Shown: in pieces, positions 22,340 through 31,385 of the stretch
How the letters are laid out: each line of letters opens with the position of its first letter
How positions within the stretch are numbered: position 1 is the first letter of the stretch
Source of the DNA: Rhizobium sp.
Lineage (GTDB): Bacteria > Pseudomonadota > Alphaproteobacteria > Rhizobiales > Rhizobiaceae
Direction of reading: 5' to 3'
DNA: 64,000 bases
NCBI GenBank assembly: GCA_019739215.1
Contig: JAHHDR010000046.1
Location: 1 to 64,000 of the forward strand
The notes under the pieces: generated by a model
The model's input: only the letters and a program-made list of their open reading frames with translations
Databases searched by the model: none
Told to the model about the DNA's origin: nothing
Position numbers and translations under genes: made by a program

Positions 22340-23293
22340 GTGGCTTCGGCGATCGCTGTCATAGGATCGGGATTCATCGGACGTGGCTGGGCCATTGCGT
22401 TTGCCCGCTGCGGATATGATGTCCGGCTGTGGGACGTGCGGCCCGAAGCAGCGCTGGCCGCCAAGGATTATGTCGCGTCGATCCTACCCGATCTTGCCGC
22501 GGCCGACCTGCTGAACGGCGAAAGCATTGCCGCCGTGGCCGGGCGTATCGTTGCGGTTGCCAAGCTGGAAGACGCGCTGGACGGCGTGGTCCATGTCCAG
22601 GAAAACGCTCCTGAAGTGATCGACCTCAAGATCGACCTGTTCACCCGGCTGGACACGCTCACGCCTCCCGACGCGGTGATCGCGTCCTCGACGTCGTCCC
22701 TGCTCCCGTCCGCATTTACCGAAAAGCTGGATGGCAGGGCGCGCTGCGTCGTCGCCCATCCGGTAAACCCGCCGCATCTCATTCGGCTGGTGGAAATCGT
22801 TCCGGCTTCATGGACGTCCGGCGAGACGGTGCGGAAGACCGAGGACCTGATGCGGTCGCTGGGGCAGAACCCGGTTCTCGTGAGGCGCGAGATCGATGGA
22901 TTCCTCCTCAATCGCCTTCAGGCCGCGTTGCTGGACGAGTGTTTCCGGCTGGTTGATGGGGGCTATGCGTCGGCTGCGGATATCGACGCGTGCATTCGCG
23001 ACGGGCTGGCGTCCCGCTGGATCTTCATGGGGCCCTTCGAGACGATCGATCTGAATGCGCCCGCCGGCGTCCGGGATTATGTCGAGCGGTATCAGGGCAT
23101 GTTCCGCAAGATGACGGATACGATGCACCATTCCCCGGACTGGGCAGGCCCGGCGCTCGAAGGGATCGAGGCCGACCGCCGCGCGGCGCTTCCTGCCGAA
23201 CAACTCGGCAACCGCCAGATCTGGCGAGACCGCAACCTGATCGAGGTCGCGAAATTTCGCCGCGACAGCCTGGACAAGCAGGATTTGACATAG
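22340..23293 (+). CDS. 3-Hydroxyacyl-CoA/L-carnitine dehydrogenase-like NAD enzyme
   Basis: This is a 317-residue protein of the 3-hydroxyacyl-CoA dehydrogenase/lambda-crystallin family. The N-terminal Rossmann site is GSGFIGRGWA. The conserved AHPVNPPHLIRLVE carries the catalytic His. Carnitine dehydrogenases share this architecture and length. It starts with GTG behind AGGAGG and is followed one base later by the BKACE gene. This dehydrogenase plus beta-keto acid cleavage enzyme pairing is the core of L-carnitine breakdown. I see no other carnitine genes, so the substrate could be another 3-hydroxy acid. Confidence 0.8.
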   Translation: MASAIAVIGSGFIGRGWAIAFARCGYDVRLWDVRPEAALAAKDYVASILPDLAAADLLNGESIAAVAGRIVAVAKLEDALDGVVHVQENAPEVIDLKIDLFTRLDTLTPPDAVIASSTSSLLPSAFTEKLDGRARCVVAHPVNPPHLIRLVEIVPASWTSGETVRKTEDLMRSLGQNPVLVRREIDGFLLNRLQAALLDECFRLVDGGYASAADIDACIRDGLASRWIFMGPFETIDLNAPAGVRDYVERYQGMFRKMTDTMHHSPDWAGPALEGIEADRRAALPAEQLGNRQIWRDRNLIEVAKFRRDSLDKQDLT

Positions 23294-23294
23294 C

Positions 23295-24227
23295 ATGGCA
23301 GAGAAACTTCCGATCATCATCACCTGCGCCGTGACCGGTGGCATCCATACGCCGACGATGTCGGAATATCTGCCGATCACGCCCGACGAGATCGTCGCCG
23401 ATGCGCTGGGCGCGGTTGAGGCGGGCGCGTCGATCCTGCATCTCCATGCACGCAACCCCGAGGACGGCCGGCCCGACCAGACAGTCGACGCCTTCATGCG
23501 CTTCCTGCCGCGGCTGAAGCAGTCGACCGATGCCGTGATCAACATCACGTCGGGTGGCAGCCCGCACATGAAGCTCGAAGAGCGCGTCCTGCCGGCGGCG
23601 ACTTTGAAGCCGGAGGTGGCGTCGCTCAATATGGGTTCGATGAATTTCGGCCTGTTCCCGCTGCTCGGGAAATATCCTGAATTCAAGTTCGAGTGGGAGC
23701 GCCAGCATCTCGAGGCGACGCGCGACGTCGTTTTCCGCAATACGTTCAAGGACATCGAATACATCCTCGAAACCTGCGGCGAAAATGGCACGCGTTTCGA
23801 GTTCGAGTGCTATGATATCTCGCATCTTTACAACCTTGCGCATTTTGTCGAGCGTGGCCTCGTCAAGCCGCCATTCTTCGTCCAGTCGGTCTTTGGAATT
23901 CTGGGCGGCATCGGCACGCATCCGGAAGACGTCTCGCATATGAAGCGGACCGCCGACCGGCTTTTCGGGTCGGATTACCGTTGGTCTGTCCTCGGGGCCG
24001 GTTCGAGCCAGTTGCGCATCGTCGCACAGGCCGCCGCAATGGGTGCAAATGTTCGCGTCGGACTGGAGGACTCACTCTGGGCCGGGCCCGGCCGAAAGGC
24101 TGAATCAAGCGGCGAGCAGGTGAGGCTCGCACGCATGATCCTCGAGGGCATGGGCCTTCGCGTCGCCACGCCGGAGGAAGCGCGAAGAATGCTTCATCTC
24201 AAGGGAGGCTCCGATGTCGCCTTCTGA
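23295..24227 (+). CDS. Beta-keto acid cleavage enzyme (BKACE, formerly DUF849)
   Basis: This is a 310-residue TIM-barrel protein of the BKACE family. The zinc-binding HLHAR (His49, His51) follows the family start ITCAVTGG. GLEDSLW supplies the third ligand, Glu. Members condense a beta-keto acid with acetyl-CoA, giving acetoacetate and a new CoA ester. Next to the dehydrogenase at 22340 it would cleave that enzyme's 3-keto product, as dehydrocarnitine cleavage enzyme does. The Liv transporter genes follow on the same strand. Confidence 0.87.
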   Translation: MAEKLPIIITCAVTGGIHTPTMSEYLPITPDEIVADALGAVEAGASILHLHARNPEDGRPDQTVDAFMRFLPRLKQSTDAVINITSGGSPHMKLEERVLPAATLKPEVASLNMGSMNFGLFPLLGKYPEFKFEWERQHLEATRDVVFRNTFKDIEYILETCGENGTRFEFECYDISHLYNLAHFVERGLVKPPFFVQSVFGILGGIGTHPEDVSHMKRTADRLFGSDYRWSVLGAGSSQLRIVAQAAAMGANVRVGLEDSLWAGPGRKAESSGEQVRLARMILEGMGLRVATPEEARRMLHLKGGSDVAF

Positions 24228-24300
24228 TGTCGAGACGCATGCAACGGAAACGGGAGTGCGGACCCTGATGTAGTCGGGCCGCTGAATGGAGGAAATGACG

Positions 24301-25557
24301 ATGCATAGAAGAACCTTGCTCAAGGGCCTGGCCGCCAGCGCCAGCCTGTCACTGGGAATGAAGGCCACCTACCTGCGCGCGCAGTCAGGTCCGCTGAAAG
24401 TCGGCGTGTCCTACGCCCTGAGCGGCGTCGGCGCGCCTGTCGGCATCCAGTTCATGAAGGGCACCGAGCTTGCCGCCATGCAGATCAACCGCGCCGGTGG
24501 TCTCCTGGGGCGGGAGCTCGAGCTCGTCGTGCGGGACGACAAGTACAACAGTGCGGAATCGGTGGCTGTCGCGCGCGAACTCGCCGGCAACGGGATCAAC
24601 CTACTGATCGGTGGCTCGCAGACGGTGACGGCGCTCGGGCTCGCTCCGCTCGCACCCGAGCTCAAAGCCGTGGTGATCATCGCGGGTGCAGCGGGCATGC
24701 CGGTGACACATGAACTCTTCAACAAGAACATCTTCCGGACGGTTGCCAACAGCTACACTCAGTACAGCTCCTTCGGCCGTTCGCTGGCCGAGACCCATCC
24801 TGACGTGAAGAACTGGGTCTCCATCGCGCCCGATGGCGATTTCGGCCGCGACTCCGCGCTGTTCTTCGGCAATGCCGTGAAGAAATATGCGCCGGGCAAG
24901 GATGTCTCCATCCTCGACACGATCTTCACCCAGGGCACGGCGACAGACTTCCGCACCCAGATCAACGGCCTGATGAGCTCGGAAGCCGAAGGTCTCTATG
25001 TCGCCATCGCGGGCGCCGCACAGATCAGCTTCTTCCAGCAGGCACGGACCGTCGGCCTCTACGACAAGTTCAAGGTGATCGGCGAAGTCGGCAACGGCGA
25101 AGTGACCGGCAAGGCGATGGGCAGGAACACCTATCCGAACCTCTGGTCGATTTCCTACTGGAACAATGATCTCGAGCCGTTCAAGAGCAACGAACTCAGC
25201 CAGCAGCTCTACAAGGACTATGTCGAGTCCACGGGCGACAAGTTCCCGCCGGCGCTCGTCATGGCAGGCTGGCGCAGCGCCATGGCGCTGTTTGAAGGCA
25301 TCAAGAAGGCCAATTCCAGCGAAACGGACGCGGTGATTGCCGCGATGGAGGAACTGACCTTCCAGACCCCGGGTGGCCCATGCAGCTTCCGCAAGGAAGA
25401 CCACCAGATGATCGCGACCAGCTTCTACTCGCAGATGGGTCCGTCGGAGGAGGAGCCGTTCTACAAGCTCAACCAGATGGCACAGATCGACACGTCGGAA
25501 ATGATGGAGCCGGCCACCCCAGGCGTTAAATTCGACGTAAAAGCGCTTCCGCAATGA
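24301..25557 (+). CDS. ABC transporter substrate-binding protein, Liv family, Tat-type leader
   Basis: This is a 418-residue periplasmic binding protein. The leader MHRRTLLKGLAASASLSLG has twin arginines and looks Tat-dependent. The mature part starts near GPLKVGVSYALSGVGAP, the classic LivK opening. ATG 24301 has GGAGG eight bases upstream; an in-frame ATG at 24286 is not favoured. It overlaps the first permease gene by four bases (ATGA), so it belongs to the transporter operon. The ligand is unknown, possibly the substrate of the upstream dehydrogenase-BKACE pair. Confidence 0.9.
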   Translation: MHRRTLLKGLAASASLSLGMKATYLRAQSGPLKVGVSYALSGVGAPVGIQFMKGTELAAMQINRAGGLLGRELELVVRDDKYNSAESVAVARELAGNGINLLIGGSQTVTALGLAPLAPELKAVVIIAGAAGMPVTHELFNKNIFRTVANSYTQYSSFGRSLAETHPDVKNWVSIAPDGDFGRDSALFFGNAVKKYAPGKDVSILDTIFTQGTATDFRTQINGLMSSEAEGLYVAIAGAAQISFFQQARTVGLYDKFKVIGEVGNGEVTGKAMGRNTYPNLWSISYWNNDLEPFKSNELSQQLYKDYVESTGDKFPPALVMAGWRSAMALFEGIKKANSSETDAVIAAMEELTFQTPGGPCSFRKEDHQMIATSFYSQMGPSEEEPFYKLNQMAQIDTSEMMEPATPGVKFDVKALPQ

Positions 25558-26435
25558 CCAACCAAGTCGTCTTCGTGCTGTTCAACGGCGTGGCCTCGGG
25601 GATGGCGTTCTTCCTCGTGGCCGCGGGCCTGACATGGGTGTTCGGGATCCTCAAGATCCTGAACCTCGCCCACGGCGCATTCTTCATGATCGGCGCCTAT
25701 CTCGCCTACACGATAGGGGGTGGCGCACCAGCCACCCTCTGGTCGTTCATAGGCGTGGCGCTCGTCGCCGCCGTGGCCGTCGGGCTGATGGGCTTCCTCA
25801 CCGACAGGCTGGTTTTCGGGCGACTGCGAAACGTCGACTACCACTATGTCCTCATCGCCACCTTCGGCCTGATGCTGTTCTGCGAGGGTGTCGCCAAGGC
25901 GATCTGGGGTTCGGACTATGTCTCCGTCATGCCGCCGCCGGAGGTGGACAGCGCGCTCAAGATCGGGGGATCGTATATCTCGCTATATACGCTTCTCGTC
26001 ATCGCCATCGGCCTGATCACCTTCGTCATCCTCGAACTGATCATGAATCGCCTGTGGGTCGGCAAGATCATGCGCGCGGTTGCCAATGATCCATGGATGG
26101 CGGGAACGATCGGCATCAATGTGCCCCTGGTGCTGATGCTCAGCGTCGTCGCCAGCTTTGCCCTGGCCGGGTTTGCCGGCGGCATCCTGGTGCCCAACCA
26201 GACGCTGTCAGTCCATGTCGGCAGTGCGTTCATTCTCTATGCGTTCCTCGCCGTCGTGATCGGAGGGCTCGGCAGCATCCGGGGCACTTTCATCGCCTGC
26301 ATCCTGCTCGGCCTCGTCGAGAGCGCCAACGCGACGTTCCTGCCCCAGTACGGTGGCATCGCCGTCTATGTGGTTCTGGCAATCTTCCTCGTCGCGCGTC
26401 CGCAGGGCCTGTTCCCTGTGCAAGGAGTATCCTGA
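25554..26435 (+). CDS. livH: Liv-type ABC transporter permease (LivH)
   Basis: This is a 293-residue hydrophobic protein with about eight membrane spans. It has the LivH patterns GLTWVFGILKILNLAHGAFFMIG near the N-terminus and VVIGGLGSIRGT near the C-terminus. It is translationally coupled to the binding protein (ATGA) and followed after one base by the second permease. Confidence 0.93.
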   Translation: MTNQVVFVLFNGVASGMAFFLVAAGLTWVFGILKILNLAHGAFFMIGAYLAYTIGGGAPATLWSFIGVALVAAVAVGLMGFLTDRLVFGRLRNVDYHYVLIATFGLMLFCEGVAKAIWGSDYVSVMPPPEVDSALKIGGSYISLYTLLVIAIGLITFVILELIMNRLWVGKIMRAVANDPWMAGTIGINVPLVLMLSVVASFALAGFAGGILVPNQTLSVHVGSAFILYAFLAVVIGGLGSIRGTFIACILLGLVESANATFLPQYGGIAVYVVLAIFLVARPQGLFPVQGVS

Positions 26436-26436
26436 C

Positions 26437-27447
26437 ATGACCGTTGCATCCTGGGCGCAACCCGGCGCACCGGCCTCTTTGGCCAGCCACTACGCCGTGA
26501 TGGCTATTGGCGCGCTGCTGGTCGTGCTTCTGTTTTTCGCGCCGGAACTGATCAATCCCGGCCTGCTCTTCATCCTCGGCATGACGCTGATCCAATCGGT
26601 CTTCGCGCTGTCGTGGAACCTGCTGTTCGGCTATACGGGGCTGGCGTCATTCGGCCATGCCGGCTTCTATGCGATCGGCGCCTATTTCACCGGGGCCGCG
26701 CTGCGCTACGACTTTCAACTGCCGTTCGTCGTCACCTTGCTGATCGGCGGAGCTCTGGGGGCGCTGGTCGCCTACATTATCGGCGTGGTGGCCCTGAAGC
26801 GCCTGACCGGCATCTTTCTCGCGGTCCTCACCGTGGCGCTGACGGAGGCCATGGGCAAGATCATCGGCTTCACGCCGGCGCTGGGTGAACAGGACGGCCT
26901 GGGCAACATCCCGAGGCCGATCATCGAACTCGGCGTCGCCACCCTCGACCTGACGCACAGCAATGACTATTACCGCTTCCTGCTGGTCGCCTGCCTGATC
27001 ATCGCCGGAGGCCTGTGGTGGGTCGTCCACTCCCGGCTGGGACGGTCGTTCCGCGCCATCCGCGAAGATGCCGACCGCGCCCGGTTCATCGGCATCGACG
27101 TGGCGCGCTATCGGGTGATCTCGTTCATGATCTCCGGCGGCACCGCCGCCCTGGCCGGCGCACTCTCGGCGCCCTGGACGCGCATCGTGACGCTCGACCA
27201 GGTCAACTGGCTCGCCTCGACCCAGCCCATGCTGAATTCGCTACTCGGCGGCTTCACATCCTTCTGGGGACCTGTGGTCGGCTCCTTCGTCTTCACCTCG
27301 ATCAACTACTGGACACGCAACTACCCGGGTCTGTCGGAGATGCTCGTCGGCGGCGTTCTCGTCGTCATCATCCTGGTGGCACCGACGGGCGTGCTCGGGA
27401 TCCTGCAAAAGATCCGCGCCCGTGTCAGAAAGGGAGGCCGGTCGTGA
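26437..27447 (+). CDS. livM: Liv-type ABC transporter permease (LivM)
   Basis: This is a 336-residue membrane protein with the LivM signatures GYTGLASFGHAGFYAIGAY and SRLGRSFRAIREDADRARFIGID. ATG 26437 follows the LivH stop by one base; a longer frame reaching back to 26353 only overlaps livH. The stop overlaps the GTG of livG. Confidence 0.93.
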   Translation: MTVASWAQPGAPASLASHYAVMAIGALLVVLLFFAPELINPGLLFILGMTLIQSVFALSWNLLFGYTGLASFGHAGFYAIGAYFTGAALRYDFQLPFVVTLLIGGALGALVAYIIGVVALKRLTGIFLAVLTVALTEAMGKIIGFTPALGEQDGLGNIPRPIIELGVATLDLTHSNDYYRFLLVACLIIAGGLWWVVHSRLGRSFRAIREDADRARFIGIDVARYRVISFMISGGTAALAGALSAPWTRIVTLDQVNWLASTQPMLNSLLGGFTSFWGPVVGSFVFTSINYWTRNYPGLSEMLVGGVLVVIILVAPTGVLGILQKIRARVRKGGRS

Positions 27448-28229
27448 GCACCCAGAACAGTTTGCTGCAGGCGACCGACCTTCGCGTCAACTATGGGTCA
27501 TTCGAGGTCATCAAGGGCGTCAGCCTGTCGGTGAAGCCCGGGGAATCGCTCGCCATCATCGGCCCGAACGGCGCGGGAAAGACCACGCTTTTCAAGGCAC
27601 TGACCGGTGAAGTCGGTTGCCGGTCCGGCAAGGTGATTTTCGCGGGCAAGGACGTGACCGACATGCCCGCGCATGTCCGGACCATCGAGGGCATGGGACG
27701 CACGTTCCAGGTGTCGCGGGTCTTCCTCGAGATGACGGCGTTGGAGAACGTGGTCATTGCGCTCGAAACCCGCTGCCGGAACCGCGGCGAGCGGACCGGC
27801 GCCTGGTGGAGTGCCGCGCCCTCGGCAAAGATCATCGCGGAGGCGACGGCCCTGCTCGACCAGCTCGGAATCGCCAGCCTGCGCAGCGAGACGGCGGCCA
27901 ACCTGTCTCATGGCGACAAGAAGCGGCTGGAGCTGACGCTCGCACTGGCTCTCGAACCGAAGATCCTGATGCTGGACGAGCCGACGGCGGGGATGGCGCC
28001 CGCAGACCGCATGCAGATCGTCGATGTCATCCGCCAGATCCGAAAGGACAAGGGTCTATCGCTGGTCATGACCGAGCACGACATGGATGTGATCTTCTCG
28101 CTCTCGGAGTCCGTGATGGTCATGAACTACGGCGAGGTCATCGCCGCCGGCAGCGTCGAAGAGGTCCGAAACAATCCCACAGTGCGCGAGGTCTATCTCG
28201 GCAAGGACATGTATCATGCTGCAGGTTGA
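27444..28229 (+). CDS. livG: Liv-type ABC transporter ATPase (LivG)
   Basis: This is a 261-residue ABC ATPase. Walker A is GPNGAGKTT, the signature is the slightly unusual LSHGDKKRLE, and Walker B is ILMLDEPTAGM. The start is GTG at 27444, overlapping the livM stop. An upstream frame beginning at 27015 lies inside livM and is spurious. Confidence 0.93.
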   Translation: MSTQNSLLQATDLRVNYGSFEVIKGVSLSVKPGESLAIIGPNGAGKTTLFKALTGEVGCRSGKVIFAGKDVTDMPAHVRTIEGMGRTFQVSRVFLEMTALENVVIALETRCRNRGERTGAWWSAAPSAKIIAEATALLDQLGIASLRSETAANLSHGDKKRLELTLALALEPKILMLDEPTAGMAPADRMQIVDVIRQIRKDKGLSLVMTEHDMDVIFSLSESVMVMNYGEVIAAGSVEEVRNNPTVREVYLGKDMYHAAG

Positions 28230-28923
28230 GAATCTCAACGCCTACTATGGCCAAAGCCACATCCTGCATGACGTCAATCTGACCGTGGGCGCCGGCCAGA
28301 GGACCACGGTGCTCGGACGCAACGGTGCCGGCAAGTCGACGCTGCTGAAGTCGATCGCCAATTCCGGTCCCCGCGTCGAGGGTCAGGTGAAGTTCGCGGG
28401 CGAGCCGCTCGGCAAGCGCGCATGGTTCCGTCGCGCCAAGGACGGACTGGCTCTCGTGCCGGAAGACCGACGCATCTTCACGCACATCACGGTCGAGGAG
28501 AATATCGAGCTCGGCCGCTTCGGCGCATCGCCGGATCGGCCGGCCATTCCCGCCACCCAGATCTACGAGTGGTTCCCGATGCTCGGGCCCTTGCGTGAAC
28601 GCCTTGGCGGGCAGCTCAGCGGTGGCCAGCAGCAGATGCTGGCCGTCGCCCGCGCCGTTGCGTCGCGTCCCAAGGTCCTGCTGCTCGACGAGCCGACCGA
28701 AGGCCTCGCGCCCGTCATCGTCGAGGATCTTGCAAAGATCGTCAGCCAGATCTGCACCGATCTCGGCATCACCATGCTGCTGGTCGAGCAGAACATCTGG
28801 TTCGGACGCCAGACCACATCCACCGTCTACGTGCTCGGCACCGGTGTCGTCGTCTTCTCTGGAAGCTGGGAAGAGTTCGACCGCGACGAATCCATCCGCA
28901 ATCGCCATCTCGCGATTGCCTGA
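28216..28923 (+). CDS. livF: Liv-type ABC transporter ATPase (LivF)
   Basis: This is a 235-residue ABC ATPase. Walker A is GRNGAGKST, the signature LSGGQQQML, Walker B VLLLDEPTEGL. It overlaps the end of livG by 14 bases and completes the five-gene Liv importer. The SDR gene follows after 23 bases. Confidence 0.93.
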   Translation: MLQVENLNAYYGQSHILHDVNLTVGAGQRTTVLGRNGAGKSTLLKSIANSGPRVEGQVKFAGEPLGKRAWFRRAKDGLALVPEDRRIFTHITVEENIELGRFGASPDRPAIPATQIYEWFPMLGPLRERLGGQLSGGQQQMLAVARAVASRPKVLLLDEPTEGLAPVIVEDLAKIVSQICTDLGITMLLVEQNIWFGRQTTSTVYVLGTGVVVFSGSWEEFDRDESIRNRHLAIA

Positions 28924-28946
28924 CAGCCATTTGGGAAGGAACAGAT

Positions 28947-29705
28947 ATGACGAACCGTTTCGAGGGTAGGGTCGCGCTGGTCACCGGCGGGGCAAATGGC
29001 ATCGGCCGCGCCAGCGCCATCAAGTTCGCCGAACAGGGCGCCAAGGTCGCCATTCTGGACATTGAGGAGGATCCGCTTGCGGAGGCGGCGGAGATGATCC
29101 GATCCGCTGGCGGCGAGGCGCTGCCTGTGGTCACCAACATGCGCGATCGCCAGGCGGTGAAGGAGGCCGTGGAGAAGATCGAGGCCGACCTCGGGCCCGT
29201 CGACATCCTGCTCAACAATGTCGGCCAGACCGCGCGCAAGAACGCATCGGAGTTTCTCGCCTCGGTGCCCGAGACCTGGGACTTCGTGGTCGACCTGAAC
29301 CTGATGGTGACGATGTACACTACATGGCTGGTCGCGCCGGGCATGCGCGAGCGCAAGTTCGGCAAGGTTGTCAGCATATCCTCGGACTCGACGCTGATCG
29401 GTGACAAGACCATCGTCGACTATGCCGCGGCCAAGAACGGCGTGACCGGCTTTACCCGCGGCCTCGCACGCGAACTCGCGCCATTCGGCATCAACGTCAA
29501 CGCGGTGGCACCGGGCGTGACCAACACGCGCGGCCCCAAGCAACTGCCGAAGGAAACCTACGAGCAGGCGCTGAAGGAAATCCCGCTCGGCCACTTCGCC
29601 GAGCCCGAGGACATCGCCAACGCCATCACCTTCCTCGCAAGCCAGGAAGCCCGCTGCATCACCGGCCAGCTCCTGGTCGTCAACGGCGGTCGCATCTTCT
29701 ACTAA
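28947..29705 (+). CDS. Short-chain dehydrogenase/reductase
   Basis: This is a 252-residue SDR. It has TGGANGIG for cofactor binding, NNVGQ (usually NNAG), a Ser in SISSDS and the catalytic YAAAK. It ends LLVVNGGRIFY, lacking the usual D of VDGG. It lies 23 bases after livF and 11 bases before the hydrolase gene, with an AAGGA site upstream, so it belongs to the same operon. The substrate is not identifiable. Confidence 0.87.
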   Translation: MTNRFEGRVALVTGGANGIGRASAIKFAEQGAKVAILDIEEDPLAEAAEMIRSAGGEALPVVTNMRDRQAVKEAVEKIEADLGPVDILLNNVGQTARKNASEFLASVPETWDFVVDLNLMVTMYTTWLVAPGMRERKFGKVVSISSDSTLIGDKTIVDYAAAKNGVTGFTRGLARELAPFGINVNAVAPGVTNTRGPKQLPKETYEQALKEIPLGHFAEPEDIANAITFLASQEARCITGQLLVVNGGRIFY

Positions 29706-29716
29706 GGAGGGTCAAA

Positions 29717-30517
29717 ATGCTCCATAACACTGGCAAGTCCTTCATCAACTACGACCTCATCGGGCCAACGGATGCGCCGGTCGTGTGCATGACGCATTCG
29801 CTGACCTCGGACTTCGGCATGTGGGCCGAGCAGGTGCCGGCGATCCTGGCCGAAGGATTCCAGGTCCTTCGCGTCGACATGCGCGGCCATGGCGGCAGCA
29901 CGCCGACCAAGGGCGAGTATTCCATGGAGGAACTGGCCGCCGACGTCGTTTCGCTCCTGGACGCGTTGGGCTTCGACAGCGGCGTCCATCTGATCGGCCT
30001 CTCCATGGGCGGCATGATCGGGCAGGTGATCGCGGCCGATTATCCCGGTCGCCTCTCCTCGCTGATGGCATGCTGCACGTCGGCGAAATGGGATGGCGAC
30101 ACGGAACTGATGCTGAACCGCCTCGCGACGGTCAAGGCATCGGGAACGCTGGAGAGCATCGTCGCCGCAAACATGGAACGGCGCTATGGGCCGAACTATC
30201 GCGCACGGCGTCCCAGGCGCTGGGAAGCGCTGCGCGAGACCTTCCTTGGCACGTCGCTCGACGGCTATTTCGGCTGCATGCATGCCTGCATGACGCATGA
30301 TGTCGTCGACCGGTTGCAGAATGTTGATATCCCGACGCTGGTGGTCGCCGGGTCCGCCGATCTCTCGACGCCGCCGTCGGACGGCAAGCTGATCGTGTCA
30401 AGTATCAAGGGCGCGCGCTATGTCGAGATCCAGGACGGCTACCACTTCCCGAATGTCGAGTTCGACGAGGATTTCAACCGGATCATGGTGGACTGGCTGC
30501 GGGAGGTGCGCGGCTGA
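29717..30517 (+). CDS. Alpha/beta hydrolase, 3-oxoadipate enol-lactonase-like
   Basis: This is a 266-residue alpha/beta hydrolase. The nucleophile elbow GLSMGG has Ser96. The acid is probably Asp in VAGSADLSTPP, and the His lies in DGYHFPN. Length and blocks such as VLRVDMRGHGGS resemble PcaD-type enol-lactonases. It may open a lactone or cleave a C-C or ester bond in the pathway. It is the last gene of the plus-strand operon that begins at 22340; the next gene is convergent. Confidence 0.82.
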   Translation: MLHNTGKSFINYDLIGPTDAPVVCMTHSLTSDFGMWAEQVPAILAEGFQVLRVDMRGHGGSTPTKGEYSMEELAADVVSLLDALGFDSGVHLIGLSMGGMIGQVIAADYPGRLSSLMACCTSAKWDGDTELMLNRLATVKASGTLESIVAANMERRYGPNYRARRPRRWEALRETFLGTSLDGYFGCMHACMTHDVVDRLQNVDIPTLVVAGSADLSTPPSDGKLIVSSIKGARYVEIQDGYHFPNVEFDEDFNRIMVDWLREVRG

Positions 30518-30536
30518 CCGCGCACCTCGGCACCTG

Positions 30537-31280
30537 TCAGTGGTAAGTGCGACCGTTGTCGACGGCCAAGGCAATGCCCGTCACGGCCGACGCTTCGTTC
30601 GACATCAGATAGAGGATGCCGTTGGCGATGTCTTCCGGGACGCACAGCCGCTTCATCGCATAGGCGTCCGCGAGTTTCTGGCGGCGCACGGTGTCCTCAG
30701 GCGGGATCTCGTGGTCGGTCATCGGGGTGGCGGTGGCGCCCGGGCAGATCGCATTGGCGCGGATGCCCGGCGCAAGCTCCATGGCCAGGCACTTGGTGAA
30801 CATCATGACGCCGGCCTTGGAGGCGGCATAGGCCGATCCGGTCAGCGACGGCAGCAGGGCCTGGCCCGATGCGATGTTGACGATGGCGGCATTCGGCGCC
30901 TCGCGAAGATAGGGCAGGGCTGCCTGGCACACGAGGAAGGTACCGGTGAGGTTGACGTCGATGACCTTGCGCCAATGCTCCGGCTCGATCGCGCCGAAGG
31001 ATTTCGAGGACAGGATGCCGGCTGAATTGAGCAGGCCGTCCATGCCGCCCATATCGTCCACGGCGCGCTTCAATGCCTCTTCCACATCGGCCGCGTCGGA
31101 GACATCGACCTGCACCACCACGCCGCCGGTCTCGGCGGCCGTCGCCCTGGCGGCCGCTTCGTCGCGGTCGAGCAATGCCAGCTTCGCGCCCTCGCGCGCG
31201 AACACCTGTGCGGCGGCACGCCCGATGCCCGACCCCGCTCCTGTGATCACGATCCTTCTCCCTGCCAATCGCCCGGTCAT
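30537..31280 (-). CDS. Short-chain dehydrogenase/reductase
   Basis: This is a 247-residue SDR with TGAGSGIG, NSAGIL, a Ser in NIASGQA and the catalytic YAASK. It is a close paralogue of the SDR at 33661-34407: both share WRKVIDVNLTGTFLV and end AVDxGRTxH. It is convergent with the hydrolase gene and divergent from the LysR gene, so that regulator probably controls it. Confidence 0.87.
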   Translation of the reverse strand: MTGRLAGRRIVITGAGSGIGRAAAQVFAREGAKLALLDRDEAAARATAAETGGVVVQVDVSDAADVEEALKRAVDDMGGMDGLLNSAGILSSKSFGAIEPEHWRKVIDVNLTGTFLVCQAALPYLREAPNAAIVNIASGQALLPSLTGSAYAASKAGVMMFTKCLAMELAPGIRANAICPGATATPMTDHEIPPEDTVRRQKLADAYAMKRLCVPEDIANGILYLMSNEASAVTGIALAVDNGRTYH

Positions 31281-31385
31281 GTTTCCTCCTGTGGGTGCGA
31301 TTTCTGATAGGATCCTTATCGCGCAAACAGGACGGCGCCGGCGAATACCTTTAATGAAGGCCTTTGATGCTTAGCGGGTATTGAG
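31281..31385. promoter_or_regulatory. Divergent promoter region between an SDR and the LysR regulator
   Basis: This is a 105-base gap with an AT-rich centre near 31302-31375 (gataggatccttatc, an inverted-repeat-like element at about 31307-31321). It is a plausible LysR-binding site. Confidence 0.45.

Noticed and set aside
27015..27443. N-terminal extension of livG
   Set aside because: It lies entirely within livM. GTG 27444 overlaps the livM stop, and the ATPase fold starts right after it.
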